This document shows positions 18,731 to 27,433 of a stretch of DNA of 64,000 nt, in pieces. Each line of letters starts with the position of its first letter. Within the stretch, counting starts at the first letter, position 1. Source of the DNA: Cupriavidus sp. MP-37 (GTDB lineage: Bacteria; Pseudomonadota; Gammaproteobacteria; Burkholderiales; Burkholderiaceae); NCBI RefSeq assembly GCF_020618415.1, contig NZ_CP085345.1, forward strand, positions 558,001-622,000, read 5' to 3'. The position numbers and the translations under genes were made by a program. The notes beneath the pieces were generated by a model. That model did no database searches, was not told the origin of the DNA, and saw only the letters and a program-made list of their open reading frames with translations.

Positions 18731-19297
18731 CTATGACGCGGGCTGGGCCTCCAGCAGCGACTTGAGCCGGCGCACCGCTTCGGTGGACTCGGCCTGGAGC
18801 TGGTCACGCAACGTCAGGCGGTTGATCAGTGCGAACAGCAGCGTCGGCGAGCGGTAGCGGAACTCCCGCTCGAAGCGCGTGCGTTCGGCCGAGGGCGTCA
18901 GCGAGGGGGACATCGCGGGCGTCAGCCGGTAGGTGATGGTGCCGACGCGGTGGCCAGCGGCCACCCCCTCGATCGACCACGTCCGCGGCGGCTGGCTTTC
19001 GATCACGGTCCAGACCACCACGCCGCCGCGCCGCGCCAGCATGAAGGTCTCGGCCACGCGCTCGCCGCGCGCGAGCGGATGGTCGGTCGCGCCCGCCACC
19101 GCCAGCGACGCCGGATGCCAGGCGGGCCAGTGGCGCGGCGTTGCCACAAAGTCGAAGACCTGCGCCGGCGGGCGCGCGATCACCACCTCGTCATGGATGG
19201 CGGTGCGGTCCAGTCCCGGCAGCGGTGCCACCAGCGCGCCCACGGTGAGCGCGGCGAAGACGAATCCCCAGAGCAGTTTCCTGTATCGGACAAGCAT
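18731..19297 (-). CDS. SRPBCC (START-like) protein with N-terminal membrane anchor
   Basis: 188 residues from ATG 19297. A single N-terminal hydrophobic segment (LLWGFVFAALTVGALVAPLPG) is followed by a polyketide-cyclase/dehydrase-type SRPBCC domain: VVIARPPAQVFDFVATPRHWPAWHPASLAV, RGERVAETFMLARRGG, WSIEGVAAGHRVGTITYRL, FEREFRYRSPTLLFALINRL. Such helix-grip domains bind hydrophobic ligands; function is unknown here. The anchor suggests it acts at the periplasmic face of the inner membrane. A strong hairpin (19348-19388) separates it from the efflux operon upstream. Confidence 0.82.
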   Translation of the reverse strand: MLVRYRKLLWGFVFAALTVGALVAPLPGLDRTAIHDEVVIARPPAQVFDFVATPRHWPAWHPASLAVAGATDHPLARGERVAETFMLARRGGVVVWTVIESQPPRTWSIEGVAAGHRVGTITYRLTPAMSPSLTPSAERTRFEREFRYRSPTLLFALINRLTLRDQLQAESTEAVRRLKSLLEAQPAS

Positions 19298-19347
19298 GAC
19301 GGCGGGACAGGACGCAAGCGGGGCGCACCCGTGCATCCCGTACGCAT

Positions 19348-19388
19348 GGCGCGATGCTTACAGTGTAGTGACTGCCCGGCATCGCGCC
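19348..19388. other. Long inverted repeat downstream of the efflux operon
   Basis: Perfect 10-bp arms ggcgcgatgc (19348-19357) and gcatcgcgcc (19379-19388) around a 21-base loop that itself holds cagt/actg. It lies just past the outer-membrane channel gene on the minus strand. There is no T-tract on either strand, so it may act as an mRNA 3' end or processing structure rather than a classical terminator. Confidence 0.5.
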
Positions 19389-19403
19389 AGTCCCGTGCGT
19401 GGC

Positions 19404-20927
19404 TCAGCGCGCCACCGGGGCGGCGGCGCCCTCGGCCGCAGGCGCGGGGGCCGCAGCCACCGTTGCCGGCAGCGGACCCCAGCCCCCGCCCAGCCGGCGC
19501 ACCAGCGATACCGTGGCGGCCGCGCGCAGGCCGGCCACCTGGTTGGCCTCGCGCTGCGACTGCAGCACGGTGCGGTCGGCATCGATCACCGTCAGGTAGT
19601 CGACCGCGCCCGCATCATAGCGGCTGCGCGAGATCCGCGCCGCACGCCTGGCGCCGCCGAGTGCGCTGTCCAGCGCGCCGGCCTGCTGGCTGAGCCAGCG
19701 CACGTCAGCGAGGCTGTCTTCCACCTCGCGGAAGGCCACCAGCACGGTCTGGCGGTAGCTCGCCACCGTTTCCTCGTGGGCGGCGCGGGCGCCGGCGAGG
19801 TTGGCGCTGTTGCGGCCGCCGTCGAATACGGTCTGCGCGATGCTCGAGCCGATCAGCGGCCCCAGCATCCAGGTGCGCGAGGACCACTTGAACAGGTTGG
19901 ACAGATCGGCCGACTCAAAGCCGAACAACCCGGTCAGCGTGATGCGCGGGAAAAACGCCGCCTTGGCCACGCCGATGCGCGCGTTGGCCGCCGCCATCTG
20001 GCGCTCCGCCGCGGCGATGTCCGGGCGCCGCTCCAGCAGCTCGGACGGCAGCCCGGCGGGGATCGCCACCGGCGCGGCATCGAACGGCCTGGACGGCAGC
20101 GAGAACGCCGCCGGCGGCACCCCGGTCAGCACTGCCAGGGCATGCTCCTGGTTGGCGCGGCGGCGCTCGATGCCGGCCAGGTCCGCGCGCGCGGTGCCGA
20201 GTTCCGCTTCGGCACGGGCGGGATCGAGATCGGTGGTTTCCCCGGCGTCATAGCGCTTCTTCAGCAGCGACAGCGCATCTTCGCGCAGCCTGATGGTGGC
20301 GTTGAGCAGGTCGCGCTCGCTGTCGAGCGTGCGCAGCGCGAAATACGCCTGCGCCACGTCGGCCTGCAGCGCCAGCTGCACCGAGCGGTACAGGTCTTCC
20401 GCGGCCTCGCCTTCGGCGCGGGCGGCATTGACGCTGGACGCGACCCGGCCGAACAGGTCCAGCTCATAGCTGGCGAAGGCGCGCGCCTTCAGCACCGTCT
20501 GCGGCGGCACGCGGGTGCCGTCGGGCAAGCCCTGCGACGCTGCCGAAGGCTGCGAGCGGGTCGGATCGAGCCCCACGCTGAGTTGCGGGTAGAGGTCCGC
20601 CTCGGTCGCGCCGGTAAAGGCGCGCGCCTGCTTCAGGCGCGCCGCGGCGATGGCGAGATCCTGGTTGGATTCGCCGGCGGCGGCGATCAGGCGGTCCAGT
20701 TCGGCGTCGCCGAAGATCTTCCACCATTCGCCGCGATGCTGGCCCTCGGCCGGCGTCGCGGTCTTCCATTGCGCGCCTTCGGCCTGGGCGGCCTCGGCTT
20801 CCTTGAAGGCCGGCACGGTGGCCGTCTCCGGCACCTTGTAGGTCGGCGCGAGCGAGCAGCCCGCGAGGACTAGCGCCGCGGCCAGGGTGGCGATGCGAGG
20901 CAACTGCCTTGTGATATGGGCAATCAT
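19404..20927 (-). CDS. opcM: Outer-membrane channel lipoprotein of RND efflux system (OpcM/OprC-like)
   Basis: 507 residues from ATG 20927, where a lipoprotein signal (LAAALVLAGC, lipid Cys24) begins the protein. It then shows the NodT/OprM pattern: PTYKVPETATVPAFKEAE, WWKIFGDAELDRLIAAAGESNQDL, LYPQLSVG, FASYELDLFGRV, RRPDIAAAERQMAAANARIGVAKAAFFPRI, each duplicated in the second half. It forms a trimeric TolC-type exit duct. Placed third after adaptor and pump in the order known for ceoAB-opcM and bpeEF-oprC. A 195-base gap with two REP-like hairpins separates it from the pump gene. The frame is open upstream, but the lipobox fixes the start. Confidence 0.92.
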   Translation of the reverse strand: MIAHITRQLPRIATLAAALVLAGCSLAPTYKVPETATVPAFKEAEAAQAEGAQWKTATPAEGQHRGEWWKIFGDAELDRLIAAAGESNQDLAIAAARLKQARAFTGATEADLYPQLSVGLDPTRSQPSAASQGLPDGTRVPPQTVLKARAFASYELDLFGRVASSVNAARAEGEAAEDLYRSVQLALQADVAQAYFALRTLDSERDLLNATIRLREDALSLLKKRYDAGETTDLDPARAEAELGTARADLAGIERRRANQEHALAVLTGVPPAAFSLPSRPFDAAPVAIPAGLPSELLERRPDIAAAERQMAAANARIGVAKAAFFPRITLTGLFGFESADLSNLFKWSSRTWMLGPLIGSSIAQTVFDGGRNSANLAGARAAHEETVASYRQTVLVAFREVEDSLADVRWLSQQAGALDSALGGARRAARISRSRYDAGAVDYLTVIDADRTVLQSQREANQVAGLRAAATVSLVRRLGGGWGPLPATVAAAPAPAAEGAAAPVAR

Positions 20928-20983
20928 TTGATGTTTCCTGGATTGTCTTTGCACTGCTGAACATTGTGAGCCGTCGACTGTTG

Positions 20984-21109
20984 TCTCCCCTCTCCCATTT
21001 ATGGGAGAGGGGCGGGGGTGAGGGCAGGAGCCACCACGAAGTGAGCGGCTCGATGCTTGACACACGCCCTCCCTCACCCCCGGCCCCTCTCCCGCGCGCG
21101 GGAGAGGGG
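20984..21109. repeat. REP-like inverted-repeat cassette between efflux pump and channel genes
   Basis: Two hairpin units in opposite orientation: cccctctcccat / atgggagagggg (20987-21012) followed by a G-rich tail, and cccctctcccgcg / cgcgggagagggg (21084-21109) preceded by a C-rich tail (ctcacccccg). Paired head-to-head units of this kind resemble bacterial BIMEs. The same unit recurs at 24431-24579 and 61676-61793. Confidence 0.75.
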
Positions 21110-21121
21110 AGCACACACTCG

Positions 21122-24100
21122 CTACTCGGCAGAAGCCACGGCCTGGTGTTCGACCTGCGCAATCTTCGCCCGCCGCTCGCCCCGCGTCGCCAGCAGCCGC
21201 AGCGCCACATAAAACACCGGCGTCAGGAACAGGCCGAAGAAGGTCACGCCGAGCATGCCCGCGAACACCGCCACGCCCATCGCATGACGCATCTCCGCAC
21301 CGGCGCCGGTCGAGACCACCAGCGGCACCACGCCCATGATGAAGGCGAACGACGTCATCAGGATCGGGCGCAGGCGCAGGCGGCTGGCTTCGATCGCGGC
21401 CTGCACCACGGTGCGGCCGTGATGCTCCAGCTCGCGCGCAAACTCGACGATCAGGATCGCGTTCTTCGCTGACAAGCCCACCAGCACGATAAAGCCGATC
21501 TGCGTGAAGATGTTGTTATCGCCCTGCGTCAGCCACACGCCGGTCATCGCGGCCAGCAGGCTCATCGGCACGATCAGGATCACCGCCAGCGGCAGCGTCA
21601 GGCTCTCATACTGCGCAGCCAGCACCAGGAACACCAGTAGCACGCACAGCGGGAAGATCCAGATCCCCGCATTGCCGGCCAGGATGTCCTGGTAGGTCAG
21701 CTCGGTCCATTCGAACTTGATGCCCTTGGGCAGCGTTTCCGCGGCGATGCGCTCGGCGGCGGCCTGCGCCTGCCCCGACGAGAATCCGGGCGCCGGCCCG
21801 CCGTTCATGTCGGCGGCAGTGAAGCCGTTGTAGCGCACCACGCTGTCCGGACCGAAGCCTTGCTTGACCTGCACCAGCGACGACAGCGGCACCATGTCGC
21901 CGGCGGCGTTGCGCGTCTTCAGCTGCAGGATGTCCTCGGCATGGGCGCGGAACGGCGCGTCGGCCTGCACCTTGACCTGGTAGGTCCGGCCGAACTTGTT
22001 GAAATCGTTGACATAGGCCGAGCCCAGGTAGGTCTGCAGCGTGTCGAACACATCCGTCACCGGCACGCCCAGCTGCTTGGCCTTGACGCGGTCCAGCTTG
22101 ACGTCGAGCTGCGGCACATTGACCTGGTAGTTGCTGAAGATGCCGGTCAGCTCGGGCGTGGCGCGCGCCTTGTTGGCGAACGCGTTGGTGGCCTCGAACA
22201 GCGCGTCATAGCCCAGCGCGGCACGGTCCTCGATCATCAGCTTGAAGCCGCCGATGGTGCCCAGGCCCTGCACGGGCGGCGGCGGGAACACCGCGATGAA
22301 GGCATCCTGGATTGCCGCGTACTTCTGGTTCAGCTCGGCCGCGATGGCCGCGCCGCCCAGCTCGGCGCTCTTGCGCTCCTCGAACGGCTTGAGCGTGGCG
22401 AACACGATGCCGGCGCTCGGGCTGTTGGTGAAGCCGTTGATCGACAGGCCCGGGAAGGCGACCGCCGATTCCACGCCCGGATGCTTGAGTGCGATGTCGC
22501 TCATCTTGCGGATCACGTCTTCGGTGCGGTCGAGCGTGGCGCCGTCGGGCAGCTTGGCAAAGCCCACCAGGTACTGCTTGTCCTGCGCCGGCACGAAGCC
22601 CTTGGGCACCAGCTGGAACACGCCCCAGGTCAGCGCCAGCATCACCGCATAGACGCCGAACACCGAGCCCTTGCGGCGGATCACGCCCTTGACGCCGCGG
22701 CCATAGCTCTCGGCGCTGCGGCCGAAGAACTTGTTGAAGCGCTTGAAGAAGCCGCCGAAGACGCGGTCCATCCAGCGCGACAGCCAGTCCTTGGGCGCGT
22801 CGTGGCTCTTGAGCAGCAGTGCCGACAGCGCCGGCGACAGCGTCAGCGAGTTGAACGCCGAGATGATGGTCGAGATCGAGATGGTCAGCGCGAACTGCTT
22901 GTAGAACTGCCCGGTCAGGCCGGTCATGAAGGCCAGCGGCACGAACACGGCGATCAGCGTCAGCGCGATCGCGATGATGGGGCCGCTGACCTCGCGCATG
23001 GCCTTGTAGGTGGCCTCCTTCGGCGTCAGCCCTTCCTCGATATTGCGCTCGACGTTTTCCACCACCACGATCGCGTCATCGACCACGATGCCGATCGCCA
23101 GCACCAGCCCGAACAGCGACAGCGCATTGATCGAGAAGCCGAACAGGTGCATCAACCCGAAGGTCCCGACGATCGATACCGGCACCGCCAGCAGCGGGAT
23201 GATCGATGCGCGCCAGGTCTGCAGGAACAGGATCACCACCAGCACCACCAGCGCAATCGCCTCGAACAGCGTGTGCGTCACCGCCTCGATCGAGTGGCGC
23301 ACGAACTGCGTCGGGTCATAGACGATGCTGTAGTCGATGCCGTCCGGGAAGTTCTGCTTCAGCTCTTCCATGGTCTTGCGCACGTCATCCGAGATCTGGA
23401 TGGCGTTGGAGCCAGGCGCCTGGAAGATGGGAATCGCCACCGCGGGCTTGTTGTCGAGCAGCGAGCGCAGCGCGTATTCCGAAGCACCCAGCTCGATGCG
23501 GGCGACATCCTTCAGGTAGGTCACGGCGCCGTCGGCGGAGGTGCGCACGACAATATCGCCGAACTCTTCCACGGTGCTCAGTCGGCCCTGCGCATTGACC
23601 GACAGCTGCAGGTCGGCGCCGGGCAGCGACGGCGACTGGCCGATCACGCCGGCCGCCACCTGCACGTTCTGCTCGCGGATGGCCTTGATCACGTCGCCCG
23701 TGGCCAGCTGGCGCTCGGCCATCTTTTCCGGGTTGAGCCACACGCGCATGGCGTAGTCGCCCGAGCCGAACAGCTGCACCTGGCCCACGCCCTGCAGCCG
23801 CGCCAGCCGGTCCTTGACGTTGATCACCGCGTAGTTGCGCAGGTAGGTCATGTCATAGCGGTCGTTGGGCGAGACCAGGTGGACCACCATGGTCAGGTCC
23901 GGCGAGCTCTTGACCGTGGTGATGCCAAGCCGCCGCACGTCTTCCGGCAGCCGCGGCTCGGCCTGCGAGACGCGGTTCTGCACCAGCTGCTGCGCCTTGT
24001 CCGGGTCGGTGCCCAGCTTGAAGGTCACGGTCAGCGTGAGCAGGCCGTCGCTGTTGGACTGCGACGACATGTACAGCATGTCCTCGACGCCATTGATCTG

Positions 24101-24307
24101 CTCTTCCAGCGGCGACGCCACGGTTTCGGCGATCACCTTGGGGTTGGCGCCGGGGTACTGCGCGCGCACCACCACTGAAGGCGGCACCACCTCCGGGTAC
24201 TCCGAGATCGGCAGCTTGAACATCGAGATGGCGCCGATCAGGAAGATCAGCACCGACAGCACCCCCGCGAAGATGGGGCGGTCGATAAAGAATTTTGAGA
24301 GATTCAT
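21122..24307 (-). CDS. ceoB: RND multidrug efflux pump, inner-membrane permease (CeoB/BpeF/MexF-like)
   Basis: 1061 residues, the full length of HAE1-family pumps. N-terminus MNLSKFFIDRPIFAGVLSVLIFLIGAISMFKLPISEYPEV; TM4 carries the proton-relay acids in GIVVDDAIVVVENVERN; further motifs are IIAIALTLIAVFVPLAFMTGLTGQFYKQF and GLSAKNAILIVEFAREL. It acts as a trimer that exchanges protons for drugs such as chloramphenicol, trimethoprim and quinolones in the known Burkholderia homologues. Overall similarity, lipase-like gene and LysR neighbour point to the CeoB/BpeF branch. A cassette of REP-like hairpins flanks it on each side. Confidence 0.93.
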   Translation of the reverse strand: MNLSKFFIDRPIFAGVLSVLIFLIGAISMFKLPISEYPEVVPPSVVVRAQYPGANPKVIAETVASPLEEQINGVEDMLYMSSQSNSDGLLTLTVTFKLGTDPDKAQQLVQNRVSQAEPRLPEDVRRLGITTVKSSPDLTMVVHLVSPNDRYDMTYLRNYAVINVKDRLARLQGVGQVQLFGSGDYAMRVWLNPEKMAERQLATGDVIKAIREQNVQVAAGVIGQSPSLPGADLQLSVNAQGRLSTVEEFGDIVVRTSADGAVTYLKDVARIELGASEYALRSLLDNKPAVAIPIFQAPGSNAIQISDDVRKTMEELKQNFPDGIDYSIVYDPTQFVRHSIEAVTHTLFEAIALVVLVVILFLQTWRASIIPLLAVPVSIVGTFGLMHLFGFSINALSLFGLVLAIGIVVDDAIVVVENVERNIEEGLTPKEATYKAMREVSGPIIAIALTLIAVFVPLAFMTGLTGQFYKQFALTISISTIISAFNSLTLSPALSALLLKSHDAPKDWLSRWMDRVFGGFFKRFNKFFGRSAESYGRGVKGVIRRKGSVFGVYAVMLALTWGVFQLVPKGFVPAQDKQYLVGFAKLPDGATLDRTEDVIRKMSDIALKHPGVESAVAFPGLSINGFTNSPSAGIVFATLKPFEERKSAELGGAAIAAELNQKYAAIQDAFIAVFPPPPVQGLGTIGGFKLMIEDRAALGYDALFEATNAFANKARATPELTGIFSNYQVNVPQLDVKLDRVKAKQLGVPVTDVFDTLQTYLGSAYVNDFNKFGRTYQVKVQADAPFRAHAEDILQLKTRNAAGDMVPLSSLVQVKQGFGPDSVVRYNGFTAADMNGGPAPGFSSGQAQAAAERIAAETLPKGIKFEWTELTYQDILAGNAGIWIFPLCVLLVFLVLAAQYESLTLPLAVILIVPMSLLAAMTGVWLTQGDNNIFTQIGFIVLVGLSAKNAILIVEFARELEHHGRTVVQAAIEASRLRLRPILMTSFAFIMGVVPLVVSTGAGAEMRHAMGVAVFAGMLGVTFFGLFLTPVFYVALRLLATRGERRAKIAQVEHQAVASAE

Positions 24308-24607
24308 CTTGGTCTCTGCGAAAGCGCTCCCCTGGCGGCCCGCTTGTGGCGGGCACCATCTGCTGCTTGGGGAACGACAAAAACTAGGGGTGCTCCAAAG
24401 CCGTCCGAATTAGCCTGAGCAGGGTGTTCTCCCTCTCCCCTCATGGGGAGAGGGCCGGGGTGAGGGGTGGTCTAACAAGGAACCACAACAAACGAAGCCA
24501 ACGGTTTTAACCCACCGGCCTCAGCCTTTGACGGTCCTGCCCTCACCCCCTGCCCCTCTCCCGCAAGCGGGAGAGGGGAGCAAACCCACTGCAAGCTTTC
24601 TTGGCGC
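24308..24607. other. 300-base gap within the efflux operon, mostly repeat cassette
   Basis: No open reading frame with protein-like features. The stretch from about 24430 to 24580 is the REP-like cassette; the remaining sequence is the pump gene's leader on the minus strand. No promoter could be identified with confidence. Confidence 0.5.
24431..24579. repeat. REP-like inverted-repeat cassette between adaptor and pump genes
   Basis: First unit ccctctcccc / ggggagaggg (24431-24454, loop tcat) followed by ccggggtgagggg; second unit cccctctcccgc / gcgggagagggg (24554-24579, loop aa) preceded by ccctcaccccctg. Orientation is head-to-head, as in the cassettes at 20984 and 61676. Each can fold into a strong stem in mRNA from either strand. 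Confidence 0.75.
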
Positions 24608-25849
24608 TCAACTCACCGGCTTCATGTCTGCCTCACCCTTCTCGCTCGCGGCCTGCTTGCGGTCGGGGCTGGTGCCGCGCGGCTCCAGTTCGCTGCGGTA
24701 CGCCATGGCGACCGTCTTCGGCTGCACCGTATCGCCCGGACGCACGCGCTGCAGGCCATTGACCACGATGTTCTCGCCCGGCTTCAGGCCCTTGCGGATC
24801 ACGCGCAGGCCGTCGTGGTTGGGTCCCAGCTCGACTTCGCGGTAGACCAGCTTGTTGGCCTTGTCGACCACCAGCACGAACTTCTTGCCCTGGTCGGTGC
24901 CGACGGCGCGGTCGTTGACCAGCACCGCGGCATGCGGCGCGCCGCCGCCCATCTTGACCTTGGCGTACAGGCCCGGCAGCAGGCGGCCGCCTTCGTTGTC
25001 GAACACCGCGCGCACGCGGATGGTGCCGCTGCGCGTGTCGAGCCGGTTGTCGACCGACTGGATCTTGCCCTGGTGCGGATGGCCGTCTTCGTTGGCCAGA
25101 CCGAGGTAGACCGGCAGGTTGGCCTGCCCGCCGCCGGCGCCCGGAGCGGTGTAGCGCAGGTAGCTCTGCTCGTCGATCTCGAAGCTCGCGTAGATCGGCG
25201 ACACCGACACCACCGTGGTCAGCGGCGGCGTCGCCGCGCCCGGGGCCACCAGGTTGCCCACCGTGATCTCGGCGCGCGATACGCGGCCGGACACCGGTGC
25301 GGTGATGCGGGTGTAGGCCAGGTTCAGGCGCGCGGTTTCCAGCTGCGCCTGCGCGGCGCGCACGTTGGCGCCGGTCTCGCGCGCGGCGTGGATGCGCTCG
25401 TCGAACTCGCGGCGCGAGATCGCGTTGTCGTCCAGCAGGCGCTGTGCGCGTTCGCCCTCGCTCTTGGCGTGCGCCGCGCGCACCTGCGCCGCGGCCAGCG
25501 CGGCCTCGGCGCGGGCCACCTCCGCGGCATAAGGCCGCGGGTCGATGGTGAAGAGCGGATCGCCCTTCTTCACCAGCGCGCCTTCGCGGAAGTGCACGGC
25601 GTCGATGGTGCCGCCGACGCGCGGCCGGATCTCCACCCGGTCCACCGCTTCCAGGCGGCCGGAGAACTCATCCCACTCGGTGATGGTCTGCCCGACCACC
25701 GCGGCCACTTCGATGGCGGGCGCGGGCGGCGGCGTGTTGGCGTGGGCTTCGCCGCTGTGCCAAGGGCGCAGGATCGAACCGGCCACGCCGGCACCGAGCA
25801 CCACGACGATGGCGAGGGCAATCAGGGTACGTCGCTTCTGCTGCTGCAT
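24608..25849 (-). CDS. ceoA: RND efflux periplasmic adaptor (membrane fusion protein, CeoA/BpeE-like)
   Basis: 413 residues. An N-terminal uncleaved anchor (TLIALAIVVVLGAGVAGSIL) without a lipobox, then EWDEFSGRLEAVDRVEIRPRVGGTIDAVHFREGALVKKGDPLFTIDPRPY, the lipoyl/barrel-sandwich entry typical of AcrA/MexE-type adaptors. A helical hairpin follows (about residues 100-165), and the return half is YTRITAPVSGRVSRAEITVGNLV; the beta-barrel and membrane-proximal domains end near VRPGDTVQP. It bridges pump and outer-membrane channel. The gene is 249 bases downstream of the lipase-like gene and 300 upstream of the pump gene. Confidence 0.93.
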   Translation of the reverse strand: MQQQKRRTLIALAIVVVLGAGVAGSILRPWHSGEAHANTPPPAPAIEVAAVVGQTITEWDEFSGRLEAVDRVEIRPRVGGTIDAVHFREGALVKKGDPLFTIDPRPYAAEVARAEAALAAAQVRAAHAKSEGERAQRLLDDNAISRREFDERIHAARETGANVRAAQAQLETARLNLAYTRITAPVSGRVSRAEITVGNLVAPGAATPPLTTVVSVSPIYASFEIDEQSYLRYTAPGAGGGQANLPVYLGLANEDGHPHQGKIQSVDNRLDTRSGTIRVRAVFDNEGGRLLPGLYAKVKMGGGAPHAAVLVNDRAVGTDQGKKFVLVVDKANKLVYREVELGPNHDGLRVIRKGLKPGENIVVNGLQRVRPGDTVQPKTVAMAYRSELEPRGTSPDRKQAASEKGEADMKPVS

Positions 25850-26097
25850 TTCTCAAACTCCTGGATCGGGTTTTCTTCAACCGGAAAAGCAAATGGCCGA
25901 ACGCCGCCTGCCGGTCCGCGCGGGCGGATCGGAACCATGGTCAGACTGATGGTCGGACTGGGGACCGCGCGCGCATCACAGCGCGCGTCGCGGTCCTGGC
26001 TCTGGCCGAAACAGAGCCGGCTGGCGGTTGGCTGGAGCGGCTCAGCCGGCGGGCTCGGCTCCAGGCCGGCTGGCGTTGGCGCCAGCGCGGCGTTCAG

Positions 26098-27024
26098 TCA
26101 GGGTGAGGTAGCGTCGGCCACGGCCAGACATCGCCGCAGGAACCGCGCTCCTTCGTCGACCCATGCCTGACAGCTGTCATGGGTCTCTTCCACGCCGTCG
26201 CCGCAGGCGCCGGGCATGATCATGGCTTGGGCCGGCACACCGGCCTTGCCCAGGCGCCCGGCGAAGGCTTCGCCTTCGGCGCGCAGCGCGTCGTGTTCAG
26301 CCACCTGCACCAGCGTGGGCGGCAGCCCGGCCAGGCGCGAGGCCAGCGCCGGGGCGGCATACGGATGCACCGTATCGGCCGGCGTCGGCAGGTAGTCGCG
26401 ATAGTTGTCGGCCAGCCGGCGCAGGGTTTCCATCGGCACCGCGCCGCCGCCGTAACCCGCGCAGGAGGCATGCTGCAGGCACGGGTCGGTCACCGGGCGG
26501 ATCAGCCATTGCCCGCGCGGCTGCGCGGTGCCGCGGTCGCGCAGCATCTGCGCCAGCGCGATCGCCAGGTTGCCGCCGGCTTCCTCGCCCACCAGCGCGA
26601 AGCGGGTCTTGTCGACCTTCAGCCGCCGGGCATTGCGCAGCACCCATTGCACCGTGCTGTGCGCATCCTCGGGCGCCGCCGGGAACGGATGGTCCGGTGC
26701 CAGCGAATACGCCGGCGTGACCACCACCGCGGGCACCGTCGTGGCCAGGTCCTGCACCAGGTGGCAAGCGTGCTCCAGGCCGCCGTCGACGAAGCCGCCG
26801 GCATGCAGGTACACCAGCCACGGCAGCAGCGCGGCGCTGTCGAGGCCCGGCGCCGGGTAGCCCGGCGGATAGCACACCCGCACCAGGATCTCGCGGCCGT
26901 CGCTGGTCACCGTGTGCTCGGCCACGCGCGCCTGTCCCGGCCCGGCTGCCGCGGGGGCAGTGACGGCGCTGGCGGCTGCGGAGCGTTGGCCTGGCTTCTG
27001 TGACATGGCATCGGCGCACGGCAT
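26098..27024 (-). CDS. llpE: Alpha/beta hydrolase-fold, lipase-like protein of efflux operon (LlpE-like), nucleophile serine absent
   Basis: 308 residues from ATG 27024 (ATG 27006 is possible). It belongs to the hormone-sensitive-lipase branch: oxyanion motif YLHAGGF (residues 74-78), TPAYSLAPDHPFPAAPED, Asp in AEHDALRAEG and His in ETHDSCQAW. The nucleophile elbow, normally GDSAGGN, reads GEEAGGN (codons GGC GAG GAA GCC), so the catalytic Ser is Glu148. Hydrolysis by the normal mechanism is therefore unlikely. In Burkholderia, llpE heads the ceoAB-opcM and bpeEF-oprC operons, and the same order is kept here. Role in efflux is unclear; a ligand-binding or structural job is possible. Confidence 0.85.
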   Translation of the reverse strand: MPCADAMSQKPGQRSAAASAVTAPAAAGPGQARVAEHTVTSDGREILVRVCYPPGYPAPGLDSAALLPWLVYLHAGGFVDGGLEHACHLVQDLATTVPAVVVTPAYSLAPDHPFPAAPEDAHSTVQWVLRNARRLKVDKTRFALVGEEAGGNLAIALAQMLRDRGTAQPRGQWLIRPVTDPCLQHASCAGYGGGAVPMETLRRLADNYRDYLPTPADTVHPYAAPALASRLAGLPPTLVQVAEHDALRAEGEAFAGRLGKAGVPAQAMIMPGACGDGVEETHDSCQAWVDEGARFLRRCLAVADATSP

Positions 27025-27433
27025 GGACAATGCGCTTGAGTGTTGCGATGCAACGGATTATGGTGATTGACGAGGATGGGATAAAGCGAGAGATCGCCAA
27101 TGCACTGTTCCGGGATTGGAATAATCGCAAACCGGCCTGTCAGGCGTCCTGCCATGCGTCTGCAAATGGAAATCCCCACGCATGACAAGGTCTTGGATTT
27201 TGTGATTCACTCCCGCTCTCGGCACGCGCGGCGGTTGGCCAGGCCGTTGCGCGCCCGGCCCGTCGGCAGGACTCCCGCGGCGCCGGACGCCTGACAGAAC
27301 CCATGCCGGCATCGCGCCCAGCCAGCGCGCATCCCGTGCCAGCCGGCAGACTCCCCATCACAACAACAAGACACGCCGCGTGCGCCACCAGCGCCGGCGG
27401 CACGCCGTTCGGATCTATCGTCGGAACCTCATC
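27025..27433. promoter_or_regulatory. Divergent promoter region of the efflux operon and its LysR gene
   Basis: 409 bases without a gene. It contains a perfect inverted repeat gttgc-gat-gcaac at 27042-27054, close to the llpE start, and gcga-gaga-tcgc at 27086-27097. By analogy with CeoR/BpeT/MexT, a LysR-type activator is expected to bind here. I could not match a full MexT-type nod box by eye. Confidence 0.5.

Noticed and set aside
20984..21109. Possible CRISPR-like repeat array
   Set aside because: Only paired inverted hairpins, no regular direct repeats and spacers, and no cas genes in the window.
21860..24178. A 772-residue frame on the plus strand opposite the RND pump gene
   Set aside because: It is His/Arg/Gln-rich with no family features and lies wholly antisense to a well-conserved pump; a typical shadow frame in GC-rich DNA.
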